Program-made: the position numbers and the translations under genes
Notes under the pieces: generated by a model
Databases searched by the model: none
Seen by the model: the letters and a program-made list of their open reading frames with translations, nothing else
What the model was told of the DNA's origin: nothing
Source of the DNA: G963663315 sp963663315
GTDB lineage: Bacteria; Pseudomonadota; Gammaproteobacteria; Arenicellales; Poriferihabitantaceae
NCBI GenBank assembly: GCA_963663315.1
Contig: OY760176.1
Span: 1,302,001-1,366,000 of the forward strand
Length of the DNA stretch: 64,000 bases
Direction of reading: 5' to 3'
In this document: positions 18,453 to 28,015 of the stretch, piece after piece
Position numbering within the stretch: the first letter of the stretch is position 1
Layout of the letters: each line of letters starts with the position of its first letter

Positions 18453-20852
18453 TTACAGATCAACCACTTGAATCACTTTGGCAACCATCTCGCGGGTTTT
18501 AGCCAGAAGATCAGACTCTTCTTCGGTAATGACCCTATCAGACTTTAATCGTTCAAGCCATTGCGGGTAATCTTCCAACGGCGATGCCCGATGTTCCGGT
18601 TTTTCCAGACGTTTACGCAAATCCGCAGTTTGCGCCACAAGTCTGAATGCGACCTCCAATTGCGCGATTACATCATCAGGGTCCTTGGGAATAAATACAT
18701 TCTGAGTCAATCTGTCGCGAACCTGTCCCGGTTCCTGCAATAGCATGACCACTTCACTGGCAAGTCCGTCATCGGGGGAATGCAGATAGCGCCCGGTTGG
18801 AAAGATCGTTATCCGCAGCGCTGCCCCCAGTATTTTATTGGGATAGTTTCTGGTGATAGCCACCAACGCTTCCTGAGCCCGAAACAGGGCAAATCGACAT
18901 GCCCAGTCCAGCAATGGTTCTTCACTTGTGGATTCCCGGTTGTCTCTGAAGTATTTCAATGCGGCGGAAGCCAGATACAGATTGCCCAGCACATCGGCAA
19001 ACCACCCTGACAACATTTCTTTTCTGTTCAGGTCACCACCCAGAATAAAGAATGTCACATCAGCCAGATAAGCGCAGGACGCACTGAGATGTTCAATAGC
19101 ACGACTGTGTTTTTTGATCAGGCCGGCGCCGGTACCTTTCGAAACCCGCCCCCGGGTCAGACCATAGCCGAAGGCGCGCAGTTTGTTACCGGCTATGTGC
19201 TCAATGTGCCCGACCAATGCCAGATCAAATTGATCAAGCCCATCCACCTGATCTTTCATCGAAACCGCTGCAACCTCCTTTAACAGGTACGGATGACAAT
19301 GCATCAGGCCCTGGCCAAATATGATCTGACTACGTATCCGACTGTTCGCGCCCAGAGCGGTAATGCCAATCGGGATCTGATGATATATTCTGGCGAGATA
19401 ATTCCCGGACCCCATGCAACCCGCCTTGTCACCATGCAAATCCATCGCATCGTTAATCACTACACGTAACAGGTCAGTGCTCTGTTGCTTGATGATGGCA
19501 GAGTCCACCGCAGGCTTGTGACCCAGCGCCAGCCCCGATGCACTCAATGTTCGGCCTGCATCAATCAGCCAGGTCAGCCCGCCTATACGGGCCAGAATCT
19601 CCTCAACCCCTTCTGACCGGCCAATTTCAACACCGGATTGTTGGCGAATCCTGGTGTATGCACCACTGGTTATGGCTGCAAGTTTAGCTGCTCCCGCTCC
19701 TGCGGCGGGCCAGGACATGCCTCTACCCACAGCCAGGCATTCCACCAACATGCGCCATCCCTGCCCCACTCGCGCCTCCCCTCCAATCACCCAGTCCATC
19801 GGAATGAAAACATCCTTTCCCCAACCAGGCCCATTCTGGAATGCCGTGTTTAACGGCTGATGCCGTGTGCCGACCGAAACCCCTTTTGTGTTGGCCGGAA
19901 CCAGGGCGAAGGTGATGCCCAACTCAATATCGTCCCCCAGAAGATGATCAGGGTCACGGGCTTTGAAGGCCAGTCCCAGAAGTGTCGCCACTGGTCCAGG
20001 CGTAATGTCACGTTTTGTCCAGTTGACACGAAACCCCAACACTTTTTTCCTTTTGTATCTGCCTTCGGAAACTACCCCATAATCCGGTATGTCATCCTCG
20101 CCAGAGCCGGTCCAGGTATTGGTCAGCGCGAGACAGGGCACTTCCTCACCCGCTGCCAGTCTCGGCAGGTAGAGTTTCTTTTGCTGTGGTGTACCGTAAT
20201 GAGAAAGCAATTCGGCAGGCCCCTGTGAATTGGGCGTCATCACGATGGTCGCCACTGCCATGCTTCGGCTTGACAGTTTCTGGACAATACAGGACTGGGC
20301 ATGGGCAGAAAACCCATGCCCGCCATATTCCGGTGAGATATTCAACCCGAAGAACCTGTTTTGCTTCAGAAATCCCCACACCGGCATCGGCAACTCGTTC
20401 AGTTTGTGGGTGATTTCCCAATCATTGACCATCGCACACAATTCTTCCACCGGCCCGTTGATGAAGGCTTGTTCTTCGCTATTGAGTTCGGGCGCAGGTA
20501 CATCAAAAAGCACATCCCAGTCCGGCTTGCCGGAAAATAACTGTGCATCCCACCAGACGGTTCCGGCATTGATCCCCTCTTGCCCGGGTTGAGACATGGA
20601 CGGCAATTTCTCCTTGAACATGTCATACAACCGCCTGCTGAGTTTTCGTTTCCTGAAATCCGGCAGGAAATAAAGCAATGCGGTGAAACTGCCGAGTATG
20701 ATTATCAGTATCAGAGGGAGCAAGGCATGGGTCGTGTCTGACACCAAAATCACAAAGAGTACAATTATTGAAGCCACCAACCAGTTTTTAAGCGGCAGTT
20801 GCAGCCACAGGAATCCAAGAACCAGCAAGATCAGTGTGGGTATCAGGATCAT
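18453..20852 (-). CDS. fadE: FadE-type acyl-CoA dehydrogenase with substituted catalytic position
   Basis: This is a large acyl-CoA dehydrogenase of the FadE family (first step of beta-oxidation, inner-membrane associated), 799 residues against about 814 in E. coli. Residues 1-65 are three hydrophobic segments. FAD and substrate contact regions such as LTNTWTGSGEDD and FQNGPGWGKDVFIPMDWVIGG match FadE. In E. coli FadE the stretch ITVEGANILTRS contains the glutamate that aligns with the catalytic base of this superfamily. Here the same stretch reads ITALGANSRIRS, with Leu500 (codon 19353-19355) in that place. It may use another base, have a changed reaction, or be inactive. It stands apart from other beta-oxidation genes. 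Confidence 0.85.
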   Translation of the reverse strand: MILIPTLILLVLGFLWLQLPLKNWLVASIIVLFVILVSDTTHALLPLILIIILGSFTALLYFLPDFRKRKLSRRLYDMFKEKLPSMSQPGQEGINAGTVWWDAQLFSGKPDWDVLFDVPAPELNSEEQAFINGPVEELCAMVNDWEITHKLNELPMPVWGFLKQNRFFGLNISPEYGGHGFSAHAQSCIVQKLSSRSMAVATIVMTPNSQGPAELLSHYGTPQQKKLYLPRLAAGEEVPCLALTNTWTGSGEDDIPDYGVVSEGRYKRKKVLGFRVNWTKRDITPGPVATLLGLAFKARDPDHLLGDDIELGITFALVPANTKGVSVGTRHQPLNTAFQNGPGWGKDVFIPMDWVIGGEARVGQGWRMLVECLAVGRGMSWPAAGAGAAKLAAITSGAYTRIRQQSGVEIGRSEGVEEILARIGGLTWLIDAGRTLSASGLALGHKPAVDSAIIKQQSTDLLRVVINDAMDLHGDKAGCMGSGNYLARIYHQIPIGITALGANSRIRSQIIFGQGLMHCHPYLLKEVAAVSMKDQVDGLDQFDLALVGHIEHIAGNKLRAFGYGLTRGRVSKGTGAGLIKKHSRAIEHLSASCAYLADVTFFILGGDLNRKEMLSGWFADVLGNLYLASAALKYFRDNRESTSEEPLLDWACRFALFRAQEALVAITRNYPNKILGAALRITIFPTGRYLHSPDDGLASEVVMLLQEPGQVRDRLTQNVFIPKDPDDVIAQLEVAFRLVAQTADLRKRLEKPEHRASPLEDYPQWLERLKSDRVITEEESDLLAKTREMVAKVIQVVDL

Positions 20853-20871
20853 CGGTTTACCTGTCCGTTCA

Positions 20872-21525
20872 TTATATGCGGTTGACGATCATTTTCGCGA
20901 TATGGACATATTCCTTGCGATGAATAAACAATTGCCATTTTCCGCCGCCAAGCTGATGCCACAGCCAGGCAGACCGGATACCAGCAAACAATGCAGTCCT
21001 GACGCGGTGAACGACCTGAACATTCTGCAATCTGTGCGCGGACCCCCGGACGATAATTCTCGGTGTCAGATAACTGATGGTGTTGGTGTATAACCCGGCC
21101 AGTGATTCATACAGGCGATTGTCAAGCTCAGGGGCTGGCGTATCCTGATTGTAATAAGCTATGAATTCTGCCCTGATTTCCTCCAGTCCGGCTTGCACCA
21201 CATCGCTGGTTTTTGTCAACCTGGCCAGCTTTGCGCTCAACTGATGAAGACCTGCGGAATATTGATACACATACCTGGTTGAAGGACCGAGCTGGTTTGT
21301 CAGGAGTTTGATCATCGTCCGCAGCCCCAGATCCACACCAAGCTCCGACCCGTATATCTCTTCGATGTTATCTGCATCCAGACGAATCAGACTGAATGCG
21401 GATTCGTATAATGCCAGTTCCTCATGCCTGTCTCGGGTGGTAAGTTGATGAACAAGAGCAGAAGACTGGATCAACCCTGCCAGGGCCAGGTTCTGGTTTT
21501 TATCTGGTTTTGAGAACATCAGCAA
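20872..21525 (-). CDS. hflD: HflD family lysogenization regulator
   Basis: HflD (YcfC) is a conserved helical, membrane-associated gammaproteobacterial protein, known in E. coli for affecting lambda CII stability; its cellular role is unclear. The 217-residue product has the N-terminal ALAGLIQSSALVHQL and the C-terminal block RIIVRGSAHRLQNVQVVHRV then RTALFAGIRSAWLWHQLGGG, both typical. In many gammaproteobacteria it is next to mnmA and purB; here it lies 19 bp before fadE and 40 bp after an S9 peptidase. Confidence 0.85.
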   Translation of the reverse strand: MLMFSKPDKNQNLALAGLIQSSALVHQLTTRDRHEELALYESAFSLIRLDADNIEEIYGSELGVDLGLRTMIKLLTNQLGPSTRYVYQYSAGLHQLSAKLARLTKTSDVVQAGLEEIRAEFIAYYNQDTPAPELDNRLYESLAGLYTNTISYLTPRIIVRGSAHRLQNVQVVHRVRTALFAGIRSAWLWHQLGGGKWQLFIHRKEYVHIAKMIVNRI

Positions 21526-21565
21526 ATCGGCAATACCTTAGTCTTGCAAGTTATCGGAAATACAC

Positions 21566-23533
21566 TCAGGCATTGATTATCCTTACAAAAAAAGCAATTT
21601 CCCTGCTCAACGCATCCAGCCGGGTCTGCTTCAACCTGAAACCATGCCCTTCACCGGGATATTCGGTATATTCATAATCAATCCCTTTCTCCTGAAGGCT
21701 ATCGACCACTTCACGCGCAACCTCGGGAGGAACGATCTTGTCATCTTCACCCTGAAACAGGATTAATGGACAGTTCAGTGCGTTCAGATGAAACAGGGGC
21801 GAACGCGAGACATATCGACTGTCCGGTCGCCTGGCGCTGTCGGATTCAAATTCTTCCCCCACCAGACTGGCGGTGTACTTCGATTCGAATTTATGCGTAA
21901 TCTCACTCAAGGTAATCAGATTGCCGATGCCATAATAACAGGAACCGCCTGCAAATCTTTCAGGATACCGGGTCAGCGATGAGAGTACCACATACCCCCC
22001 TGCACTGCTCCCCCGAACAAATACCCGGCCAGGATCAATCCATCCCTGACTTGCAGCGAAATCAATACCACTGATAATGTCATCGACATCAAACACCCCC
22101 CATTGCCCCAGCAACTGCTGTCTGTAGGCCCTGCCATAGCCGCTGCTCCCGCGATAATTGATATCCAGTAATGCAAATCCAATGGAACAGAAATATTGCT
22201 TGATCGGCGAATACGCAGGTGTCGTCCTGCCGGTCGGGCCACCATGGGTGACCACCAACAATGGCGGTAGCGTGCCGACAGGCGCAACGTGATATGGATT
22301 GCAAGGCGGATAGAAATAACCATATACCGGATCCTGATTACTGTCGGGGAAGCTGACCGGTTGCGGTACGGATATTCCTTCCCGAATATCATCAGTTGAA
22401 TCAGACAAGCAGGGCTCAATTCTGTTTGAATGCGTATCCAGGCGTAAAATTTGTGGCTGCCGGTCACTGAAATGCCCGGTAAAATAAATCGATCCCAAAG
22501 AGTCGCTGAAGAGTTGTCGGCACGCCGAAAATTGCCTGCCAATCGGTTTCAGGTGGCCGCTTTCGATATTGATCTCGAATATCCGGTCACCAAGATGATT
22601 CGAACCCACGGCATAAATCAGATCATCACCGGATTGCTGCCATCGGGACTGTCCGAAATTCCAATGAGGTTCGCCAAACTCTGAATCTGAATCGGTCAGC
22701 CGGGAAATCCGGCTGCCATCGCATCTGTGGAAACTCCAGCGATCAGTCGTTTCATCGTCACTGACAAAAAGCAAAAGGCCTTCTGATGTGAAACCCGGCT
22801 GGCAAACCGAACGGCAGACATCATCGACCACAGTGTGTTTTTCAGTCACCACCATGCAGTTTGCATCGGTCTTCAACGATGCCTTGACCAGCCGGGTCTG
22901 GTCCCAGGGCATGTTCGGGTGAGACCACTCAAGCCATGCAATTTGCTCTCCGTCATTCGACAATGCCGGACTGGCATAAAAATCCTCGCCATCGGCAAGC
23001 ACTACAAAACCGGTATGATTGATGCCCGGATCTGACAGCGAAACGGCAACGATCCGGTTGATGTTTTCACTGCCACCGTCATCCGGTTCCAACTCGGTGA
23101 CACCGACTACCCAGTTTCCATCCCGCGAGACTGCCAGATCCGCATAACCGCGGCAACCCGGCACAACTGCCCCAGTGAGCAGGCAGGGAGACGAATCCGC
23201 GTTCAACTGCTGTATATACAAACGACCATCCTTGTAATTATTGAAGATAATGCTGTCACGATGTACACAAAAACACTTACCCCCATATTCATGCACACGG
23301 GTCCGGATATTGTAGTCGGCAGGGGTGACGCATCTCCTGTCCCCGGATTCAGTCTCCATCATCACGGCGACCCGCCCGTTTTCCGTGTTCCGGGATTCCA
23401 GCCAGTACAGTTGCCCCCCCGCACTGAATGGGTAGGAAGGCTCGAAACCGTCATCGAAGATCGATGCCAGATCCCGTGGACTGCTCCACAATCCATAAGG
23501 AGCTTCAATACTGTTGTTGGACGTATTCTTCAA
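21566..23533 (-). CDS. S9 family prolyl oligopeptidase-type peptidase
   Basis: This is a cytoplasmic serine peptidase of the prolyl oligopeptidase / acylaminoacyl peptidase group, 655 residues. The N-terminal two thirds form a likely beta-propeller of WD40-like strands. The C-terminal alpha/beta hydrolase domain (from about residue 405) carries HGGPTGRT, NYRGSSGYGR, the nucleophile motif RGSSAGGY, the acid in FQGEDDKIVPP and the histidine in PGEGHGF. No signal peptide is seen. It may trim peptides from intracellular protein breakdown. It runs 12 bp after a DUF192 gene on the same strand. Confidence 0.88.
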   Translation of the reverse strand: MKNTSNNSIEAPYGLWSSPRDLASIFDDGFEPSYPFSAGGQLYWLESRNTENGRVAVMMETESGDRRCVTPADYNIRTRVHEYGGKCFCVHRDSIIFNNYKDGRLYIQQLNADSSPCLLTGAVVPGCRGYADLAVSRDGNWVVGVTELEPDDGGSENINRIVAVSLSDPGINHTGFVVLADGEDFYASPALSNDGEQIAWLEWSHPNMPWDQTRLVKASLKTDANCMVVTEKHTVVDDVCRSVCQPGFTSEGLLLFVSDDETTDRWSFHRCDGSRISRLTDSDSEFGEPHWNFGQSRWQQSGDDLIYAVGSNHLGDRIFEINIESGHLKPIGRQFSACRQLFSDSLGSIYFTGHFSDRQPQILRLDTHSNRIEPCLSDSTDDIREGISVPQPVSFPDSNQDPVYGYFYPPCNPYHVAPVGTLPPLLVVTHGGPTGRTTPAYSPIKQYFCSIGFALLDINYRGSSGYGRAYRQQLLGQWGVFDVDDIISGIDFAASQGWIDPGRVFVRGSSAGGYVVLSSLTRYPERFAGGSCYYGIGNLITLSEITHKFESKYTASLVGEEFESDSARRPDSRYVSRSPLFHLNALNCPLILFQGEDDKIVPPEVAREVVDSLQEKGIDYEYTEYPGEGHGFRLKQTRLDALSREIAFFVRIINA

Positions 23534-23545
23534 AATAGCAGGGGT

Positions 23546-24097
23546 TCACTTTGAATCATACAGACCGCCCGGTACCAGGTGAGATTTCCCCGCAGACATA
23601 TTGTGATCGGCAAAGAACCCCTGCCTGGCTTCAAGTGCATACTGAAATGGTTGCGGCGGACCGTACAGTCTTGAATCTCCGTCATCGTAGGGTTGCATCA
23701 GCATAACCGAAAACAATTTACCCTTGTCATCGAAAAATCCGATGTCCAGTGGCGCCTCGACATTTCTCATGTGGAAGCGGGCAGTGACCGGTTGCGAATA
23801 TACAAACAGGATGGTGGAAGTATCAATGATATTCCTGCAGATATACTGATAACCGGCGGCACGCTCAGTATTGTCATCCGCCACATGGGATTGAAAGGAA
23901 ACAATCTTTCCGTGGTCATTCAGTAACGGCACCTCTTCAGTGTGCATCGCCCGCACCGCTTCAGTCACTTCCCGGCAGCTTTCAGCAGATAAAATACCTG
24001 TGAACCGAACCAACGCACCAGTCAAAATTACCGTGACCACCACCAGCAAACCGGATAAAGAGAGCTTCCTCTTGTCCAACGTATTGAATACGAACAC
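23546..24097 (-). CDS. Membrane-anchored DUF192 family protein
   Basis: The protein is 183 residues with an N-terminal membrane anchor or signal (residues about 12-35, LSLSGLLVVVTVILTGALV) and a DUF192 domain. The family pattern is visible as FHMRNVEAPLDIGFFDDKGK, then FSVMLMQPY and the closing FQYALEARQGFFADH. DUF192 proteins are small secreted or periplasmic beta-barrel proteins of unknown biochemical role. It lies between an S9 peptidase and a TPR protein, all on the minus strand. Confidence 0.75.
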   Translation of the reverse strand: MFVFNTLDKRKLSLSGLLVVVTVILTGALVRFTGILSAESCREVTEAVRAMHTEEVPLLNDHGKIVSFQSHVADDNTERAAGYQYICRNIIDTSTILFVYSQPVTARFHMRNVEAPLDIGFFDDKGKLFSVMLMQPYDDGDSRLYGPPQPFQYALEARQGFFADHNMSAGKSHLVPGGLYDSK

Positions 24098-24159
24098 CGA
24101 ATAAAAGACGTCAGTTTACCACAGGCATCAAGCGACCGGACTACCCGGTCGGTGGTCAG

Positions 24160-25833
24160 TCATGCCCGGTCAACAACATTCAATCGACAGGCGCAGGAGG
24201 CATTCACAGGTACATCTGCACGCGCCTTGGCCAGGTTCAACCGCATACGCATCTGATTGGCCTCAACAATATCACCCTGAAGTTCAAGGCATTCGACATA
24301 GCCATGAAGGCTCCAGAGATTATCCCTGTGCTGCGAAGTGCTGACCAGGGTATCGGATAACCCCAGATCATCCCTGTATACCTGTCTGGCTTCATCTACA
24401 TGCCCCTGTTCCAGCAGCAAGGCGCCGAGTGCATGACGTGCCGGCTGCATCCAGCCCCAGGGTTCGTCGTATTTCAGATTGTCATCAAGATATACAGCCT
24501 GGCGCAAGTAATCGAAAGCTGTTTCGTAATTGTTTTTTCGATACTCGATTTCTCCTGCAAGCATTTCTTCGGCGATCTTCAGCACATCAATACAGGTATT
24601 GTTAAACATATAACGGGTTTCCGGTACCCTGGCAACTGCCTTGTAAAACTGAGTTCGCTGACTTTCAGCATCCGCGATGTTTCCAATTGCTGCATGGGCA
24701 ATCGTTTTGGCGTAGTGCCACAAGGCTGTGGTCATACAGTATAAATCCTGATCGACTGGCAAGGGGTGATCAAGAATCTCCGGCCATTTTCCGAATCGGA
24801 TAAGCACATGGGCTTTCACGCCGATATAGGCTTCCATCCAGTCTGCCATGGCTGGGTTCTCTATGCGTAATAATTCTTCGGGTGTGGTTGCGATCAGTTC
24901 TTCAACAGCTTCCATTGCAGCCCTGAACTGTCCCAGGAACAAGGACGCATAAATTTTCAAATGAAAGTTGTGTATCCGGGACAAGGTATGGAAATTCACG
25001 GCGCCTTCATTGGCGAGATAGACCCGATCAGCTTCAATCGCTCTATTGTTGGTAACAACGGCTTCGTAGTAATGACCGCAACGCACATCGATATGCGAAG
25101 GCATGTGGCACAAGTGACCCGAACCGGGTACCAGCGTTCGCAGCGAGTCGCAGGCGCGCAACGCCTTTTCAGGAAATGGAGACATTTCCATTACATGGAT
25201 ATAAAAATGCAACATGCCGGGATGCGGTGGTTTTCCGGGCCGCTCCAGGCGTTGCATTGCTGTCTCAAGCACATCGATGGCCTCCATTGTCGACGAGTTT
25301 TCACTCGGCAAACCCGTCCTGAGATCCCATAATTCCCAAGGGGTGCGGGTCATCAGGGCCTCAGCATGCAGAGCACACACGTCATCATCTTCAGGAAAGG
25401 CGTTATAGGCTTTTCGCATCAAGTCGGCATAATCATCATTCCATTGAAGATACTGGTCTTCATGTACCGGTTCCGGGGACTGGTAGCGAGCGACCAACGC
25501 CTCTATCAACATTGTTTCAACTGGAGATGCATTACCAATCCTGATCAGGGCCTCCCTGGCCGTGAAATGGGTTTTTTTGAGTTTCTGCACCAACTCCTCT
25601 GGCTGCATGCGCTTCCACGGCATGTTGTAGTAGATACCGGAAGCATAGGCCAGCCCCCAGTACGCTATCGCACACTGATCATCGTGCCTGATCGATTTTC
25701 CAAAGCATCGTCCGGCCATTTCAAGATCGAAAGCATACATCCATATCAGGCCCCGGTTGAACCATTTCCCGGCCTTCGGGTTTGCGGTTGAAATTTTACG
25801 GTAGTGGTTGCCGAGATTGTATTTATAGGACAT
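24160..25833 (-). CDS. TPR-repeat protein with conserved His-rich motif
   Basis: The protein is 557 residues, soluble, and built of helical tetratricopeptide-like repeats (for example WFNRGLIWMYAFDLEMAGR and FGKSIRHDDQCAIAYWGLAY near the N-terminus, and ALGALLLEQGHVDEARQVYR near the C-terminus). Between them lies a His-rich stretch, HFYIHVMEMS then GHLCHMPSHIDVRCGHY (about residues 210-255), that looks able to bind metal. Similar TPR proteins with this motif occur in marine proteobacteria, but I know of no function. It is divergent from the cupin/Rieske/sox cluster, sharing its upstream region. Confidence 0.7.
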   Translation of the reverse strand: MSYKYNLGNHYRKISTANPKAGKWFNRGLIWMYAFDLEMAGRCFGKSIRHDDQCAIAYWGLAYASGIYYNMPWKRMQPEELVQKLKKTHFTAREALIRIGNASPVETMLIEALVARYQSPEPVHEDQYLQWNDDYADLMRKAYNAFPEDDDVCALHAEALMTRTPWELWDLRTGLPSENSSTMEAIDVLETAMQRLERPGKPPHPGMLHFYIHVMEMSPFPEKALRACDSLRTLVPGSGHLCHMPSHIDVRCGHYYEAVVTNNRAIEADRVYLANEGAVNFHTLSRIHNFHLKIYASLFLGQFRAAMEAVEELIATTPEELLRIENPAMADWMEAYIGVKAHVLIRFGKWPEILDHPLPVDQDLYCMTTALWHYAKTIAHAAIGNIADAESQRTQFYKAVARVPETRYMFNNTCIDVLKIAEEMLAGEIEYRKNNYETAFDYLRQAVYLDDNLKYDEPWGWMQPARHALGALLLEQGHVDEARQVYRDDLGLSDTLVSTSQHRDNLWSLHGYVECLELQGDIVEANQMRMRLNLAKARADVPVNASCACRLNVVDRA

Positions 25834-25856
25834 TAGTCTTTGCTGGAATTGCGAAA

Positions 25857-25885
25857 TTGACTTAAAATATTCTGGGCGATAATAC
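25857..25885 (+). promoter_or_regulatory. Putative sigma70 promoter for the cupin-Rieske-sox cluster
   Basis: TTGACT at 25857-25862 and TAATAC at 25880-25885 are separated by 17 bp, in the divergent gap between the TPR gene and the cupin gene. The first downstream start (25952) has an AGAGGA ribosome-binding site. No operator is recognised. Confidence 0.4.
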
Positions 25886-25951
25886 TACTAAATCTCTATC
25901 TTGACACAATTGGATAGGCTACCTGCCAGCCAACAAACCACAGAGGACAAG

Positions 25952-26350
25952 ATGACCAAACCATCCGTATACAGAATCAGCGAAATTTCAGATCGACTTG
26001 ATAATCTTGAAAAAGGCGGCACCTACATTAAACCATTCGTAAACACCGCAATGGGCGCCAGTATGGCGGCAGGAATCAACTTTCTGAATGATGCTTCTGT
26101 TCCCTGGGACTTGACTTGCGACGAATTGATCTACTGCTTTCAAGGCACATTCCGTATGTTGGTTGACGGAGAAAGTTATGTGCTTGAGCCAGGCGATATG
26201 ATGTATATCCCAAAAGACAATCATGTCGTATACGAGTCTGATGGCAAGTGTGTTATTTTTTATGCTGCTTATCCAGTGAACTGGAAAGAGCTTTCCGGCG
26301 TAACCCATGTCCCGGGAATTGACCCTGATGAAATGCCGGCAAATAACTGA
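25952..26350 (+). CDS. Cupin domain protein (EutQ-like)
   Basis: This is a small single-domain beta-barrel protein of 132 residues from the ATG at 25952, which has an AGAGGACA ribosome-binding site; the frame is open further upstream but without such a signal. The cupin core shows DELIYCFQGTFRMLVDGESY followed by LEPGDMMYIPKDNHVVYES, resembling EutQ and ectoine-synthase-like cupins. It may bind metal and a small substrate. It is first in a run with a Rieske oxygenase, glyoxalase and glutamine-synthetase-like gene, so it probably serves the same catabolic pathway. Confidence 0.75.
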   Translation: MTKPSVYRISEISDRLDNLEKGGTYIKPFVNTAMGASMAAGINFLNDASVPWDLTCDELIYCFQGTFRMLVDGESYVLEPGDMMYIPKDNHVVYESDGKCVIFYAAYPVNWKELSGVTHVPGIDPDEMPANN

Positions 26351-26368
26351 GTGAGGAGAGAATCGGTC

Positions 26369-27490
26369 ATGATCGACCCACTGGATAAGTTCAGGAACAA
26401 TCAGGCTGCTATAAAAAACGGGCTGCCGGGATTCGTTTATACCAGAAGGGAATTCCATCAGATTGAAAAACGGACACTGTTTTCAAATAGCTGGGTGTTT
26501 GCAGGTTTTGCCCATCAACTCGGACAGATTGGCGACGTACAGCCGATCACCATCGGCGGCAAGCCGATTTTCATGTTGCGCAATGACAAGGGCGAAATTG
26601 CTGCGTTTCACAATGCCTGCCGCCATCGTTGCCTGAAGCTTGTCGATCAACCGGGAAATGCCGGAAATCTGATCAGATGCCCTTATCATTCATGGGTCTA
26701 CACTCTACAGGGCGAACTGAAGGCCACCCCCTGGTTTGGCGGACATGATCGAACGCCCCCGCCGGATTTCTCACTACAGTCAAATGGTCTGTTACCAGTG
26801 CGTTGCGAAACCTGGCATGACTGGATCTTTGTCAATCTGGATGGTCAGGCAGAGGAATTCGGGCAGTTTGTAAAACCATTGGAAAGACAACTCGGCGACC
26901 TGTCGCTTGAGCGGATAAAACCAGTGGCGGTGATGGATCTGGGCATTGTAAATTGCAACTGGAAGCTGTTGATGGAAAACTTCATTGAACCTTATCATGT
27001 TCAGTTCGTTCACAAAACCACGACCAGTCAACCCTTGACAGATCATTACACCATTATCGACAAACATTGCCTGGGCAGCGCCTGCGATATCGAACAGGAC
27101 CACGAAATCGACACTTCGGCCACCCTGGCGGTGACATCGCAATATCTGACATTGTTTCCTAATTTTGTACTGGGGACCTACGCCCCTGACCAGTTGGGTG
27201 TACATTTGAATATTCCGGTCAGCGTCGATCAAACCCGACAATTCAGAGTGATTTACCTGCACCGGGATAGTAATATTTCAGGTGAACAAGTCGAAAATCT
27301 GAAGAAGCTGTGGTACAACGTACACAAGGAGGATCACGCGATGTGCGAGCGCCTGCAACTCGGACGGGAGTCCACTGTTGCCGATAGCGGTGGCTGGCTT
27401 TCACCTCACTGGGAAAACAGCGTACACCGGTTCCAGCAGCTTGTCGTCGAATCAACCACCAGCCGTCAGACAAACGGCAATAACACCTGA
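26369..27490 (+). CDS. Rieske non-heme iron oxygenase, alpha subunit
   Basis: This is a ring-hydroxylating/N-demethylating oxygenase large subunit, 373 residues from the ATG at 26369 (GAGGAG about 10 bases upstream; a GTG at 26351 is possible). The Rieske 2Fe-2S ligands are CRHRC and CPYHSW near residues 83-110. The mononuclear iron site is in NWKLLMENFIEPYHVQFVH, with the two histidines of the facial triad and an acidic residue further on. Size and motifs resemble oxygenases acting on quaternary ammonium compounds (glycine betaine, stachydrine or carnitine). A separate ferredoxin reductase is needed but not seen nearby. Downstream sarcosine oxidase suggests an N-methyl substrate. Confidence 0.85.
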   Translation: MIDPLDKFRNNQAAIKNGLPGFVYTRREFHQIEKRTLFSNSWVFAGFAHQLGQIGDVQPITIGGKPIFMLRNDKGEIAAFHNACRHRCLKLVDQPGNAGNLIRCPYHSWVYTLQGELKATPWFGGHDRTPPPDFSLQSNGLLPVRCETWHDWIFVNLDGQAEEFGQFVKPLERQLGDLSLERIKPVAVMDLGIVNCNWKLLMENFIEPYHVQFVHKTTTSQPLTDHYTIIDKHCLGSACDIEQDHEIDTSATLAVTSQYLTLFPNFVLGTYAPDQLGVHLNIPVSVDQTRQFRVIYLHRDSNISGEQVENLKKLWYNVHKEDHAMCERLQLGRESTVADSGGWLSPHWENSVHRFQQLVVESTTSRQTNGNNT

Positions 27491-27504
27491 TCCACACCAG
27501 AGCC

Positions 27505-27927
27505 ATGAATCAACCAAACACAGCAAGCCCGGATTTTCGTATTGACCATACCATGTTACGGGTAAGTGACCTGGATAAATCCCTGGATTTTTATGTTCGC
27601 ATACTGGGCATGAACATTCTGCGCCGGAATGACTACCCTGAAGGCAGGTTTACCAACACTTTTGTCGGTTATCATGGAGAAGATGAAGGCGCCAACCTGG
27701 AATTGACTTGTAACTGGGACCAAAGTGAACCCTATGACCGGGGCAATGCCTGGGGCCACATTGCACTCAAGGTTTCCGATGTATATGCAGCCAGCGAGTA
27801 TCTTAAGGAAGAAGGCGTTGAGTTCACCAAGGAGCCCGGCCCGATGAAAAACGGGACACGTATACTGGCTTTCATCAAGGACCCCGACGGTTACCCTATC
27901 GAGTTGAATGAACCACTGTCAAAATAA
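27505..27927 (+). CDS. gloA: Lactoylglutathione lyase (glyoxalase I) family protein
   Basis: This is a glyoxalase I of the VOC fold, which isomerises the methylglyoxal-glutathione adduct. The 140-residue product carries the GloA pattern DHTMLRVSDLDKSLDFYVRI, then LELTCNWDQSEPYDRGNAWG and GHIALKVSDV, with metal ligands His (DHT), Glu (LEL), His (GHIA) and Glu (PIELNE). It sits 14 bp after the Rieske gene, which may mean a pathway aldehyde is detoxified here or that the enzyme has moved to a related substrate. Confidence 0.85.
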   Translation: MNQPNTASPDFRIDHTMLRVSDLDKSLDFYVRILGMNILRRNDYPEGRFTNTFVGYHGEDEGANLELTCNWDQSEPYDRGNAWGHIALKVSDVYAASEYLKEEGVEFTKEPGPMKNGTRILAFIKDPDGYPIELNEPLSK

Positions 27928-28015
27928 CGATCCAGTTAAAATAATCATCACCGACCCGATGTATCCACTTAAGGTCAACAATTAATCAAATACCTGCCAC
28001 TTAATCGAGAAAAAT

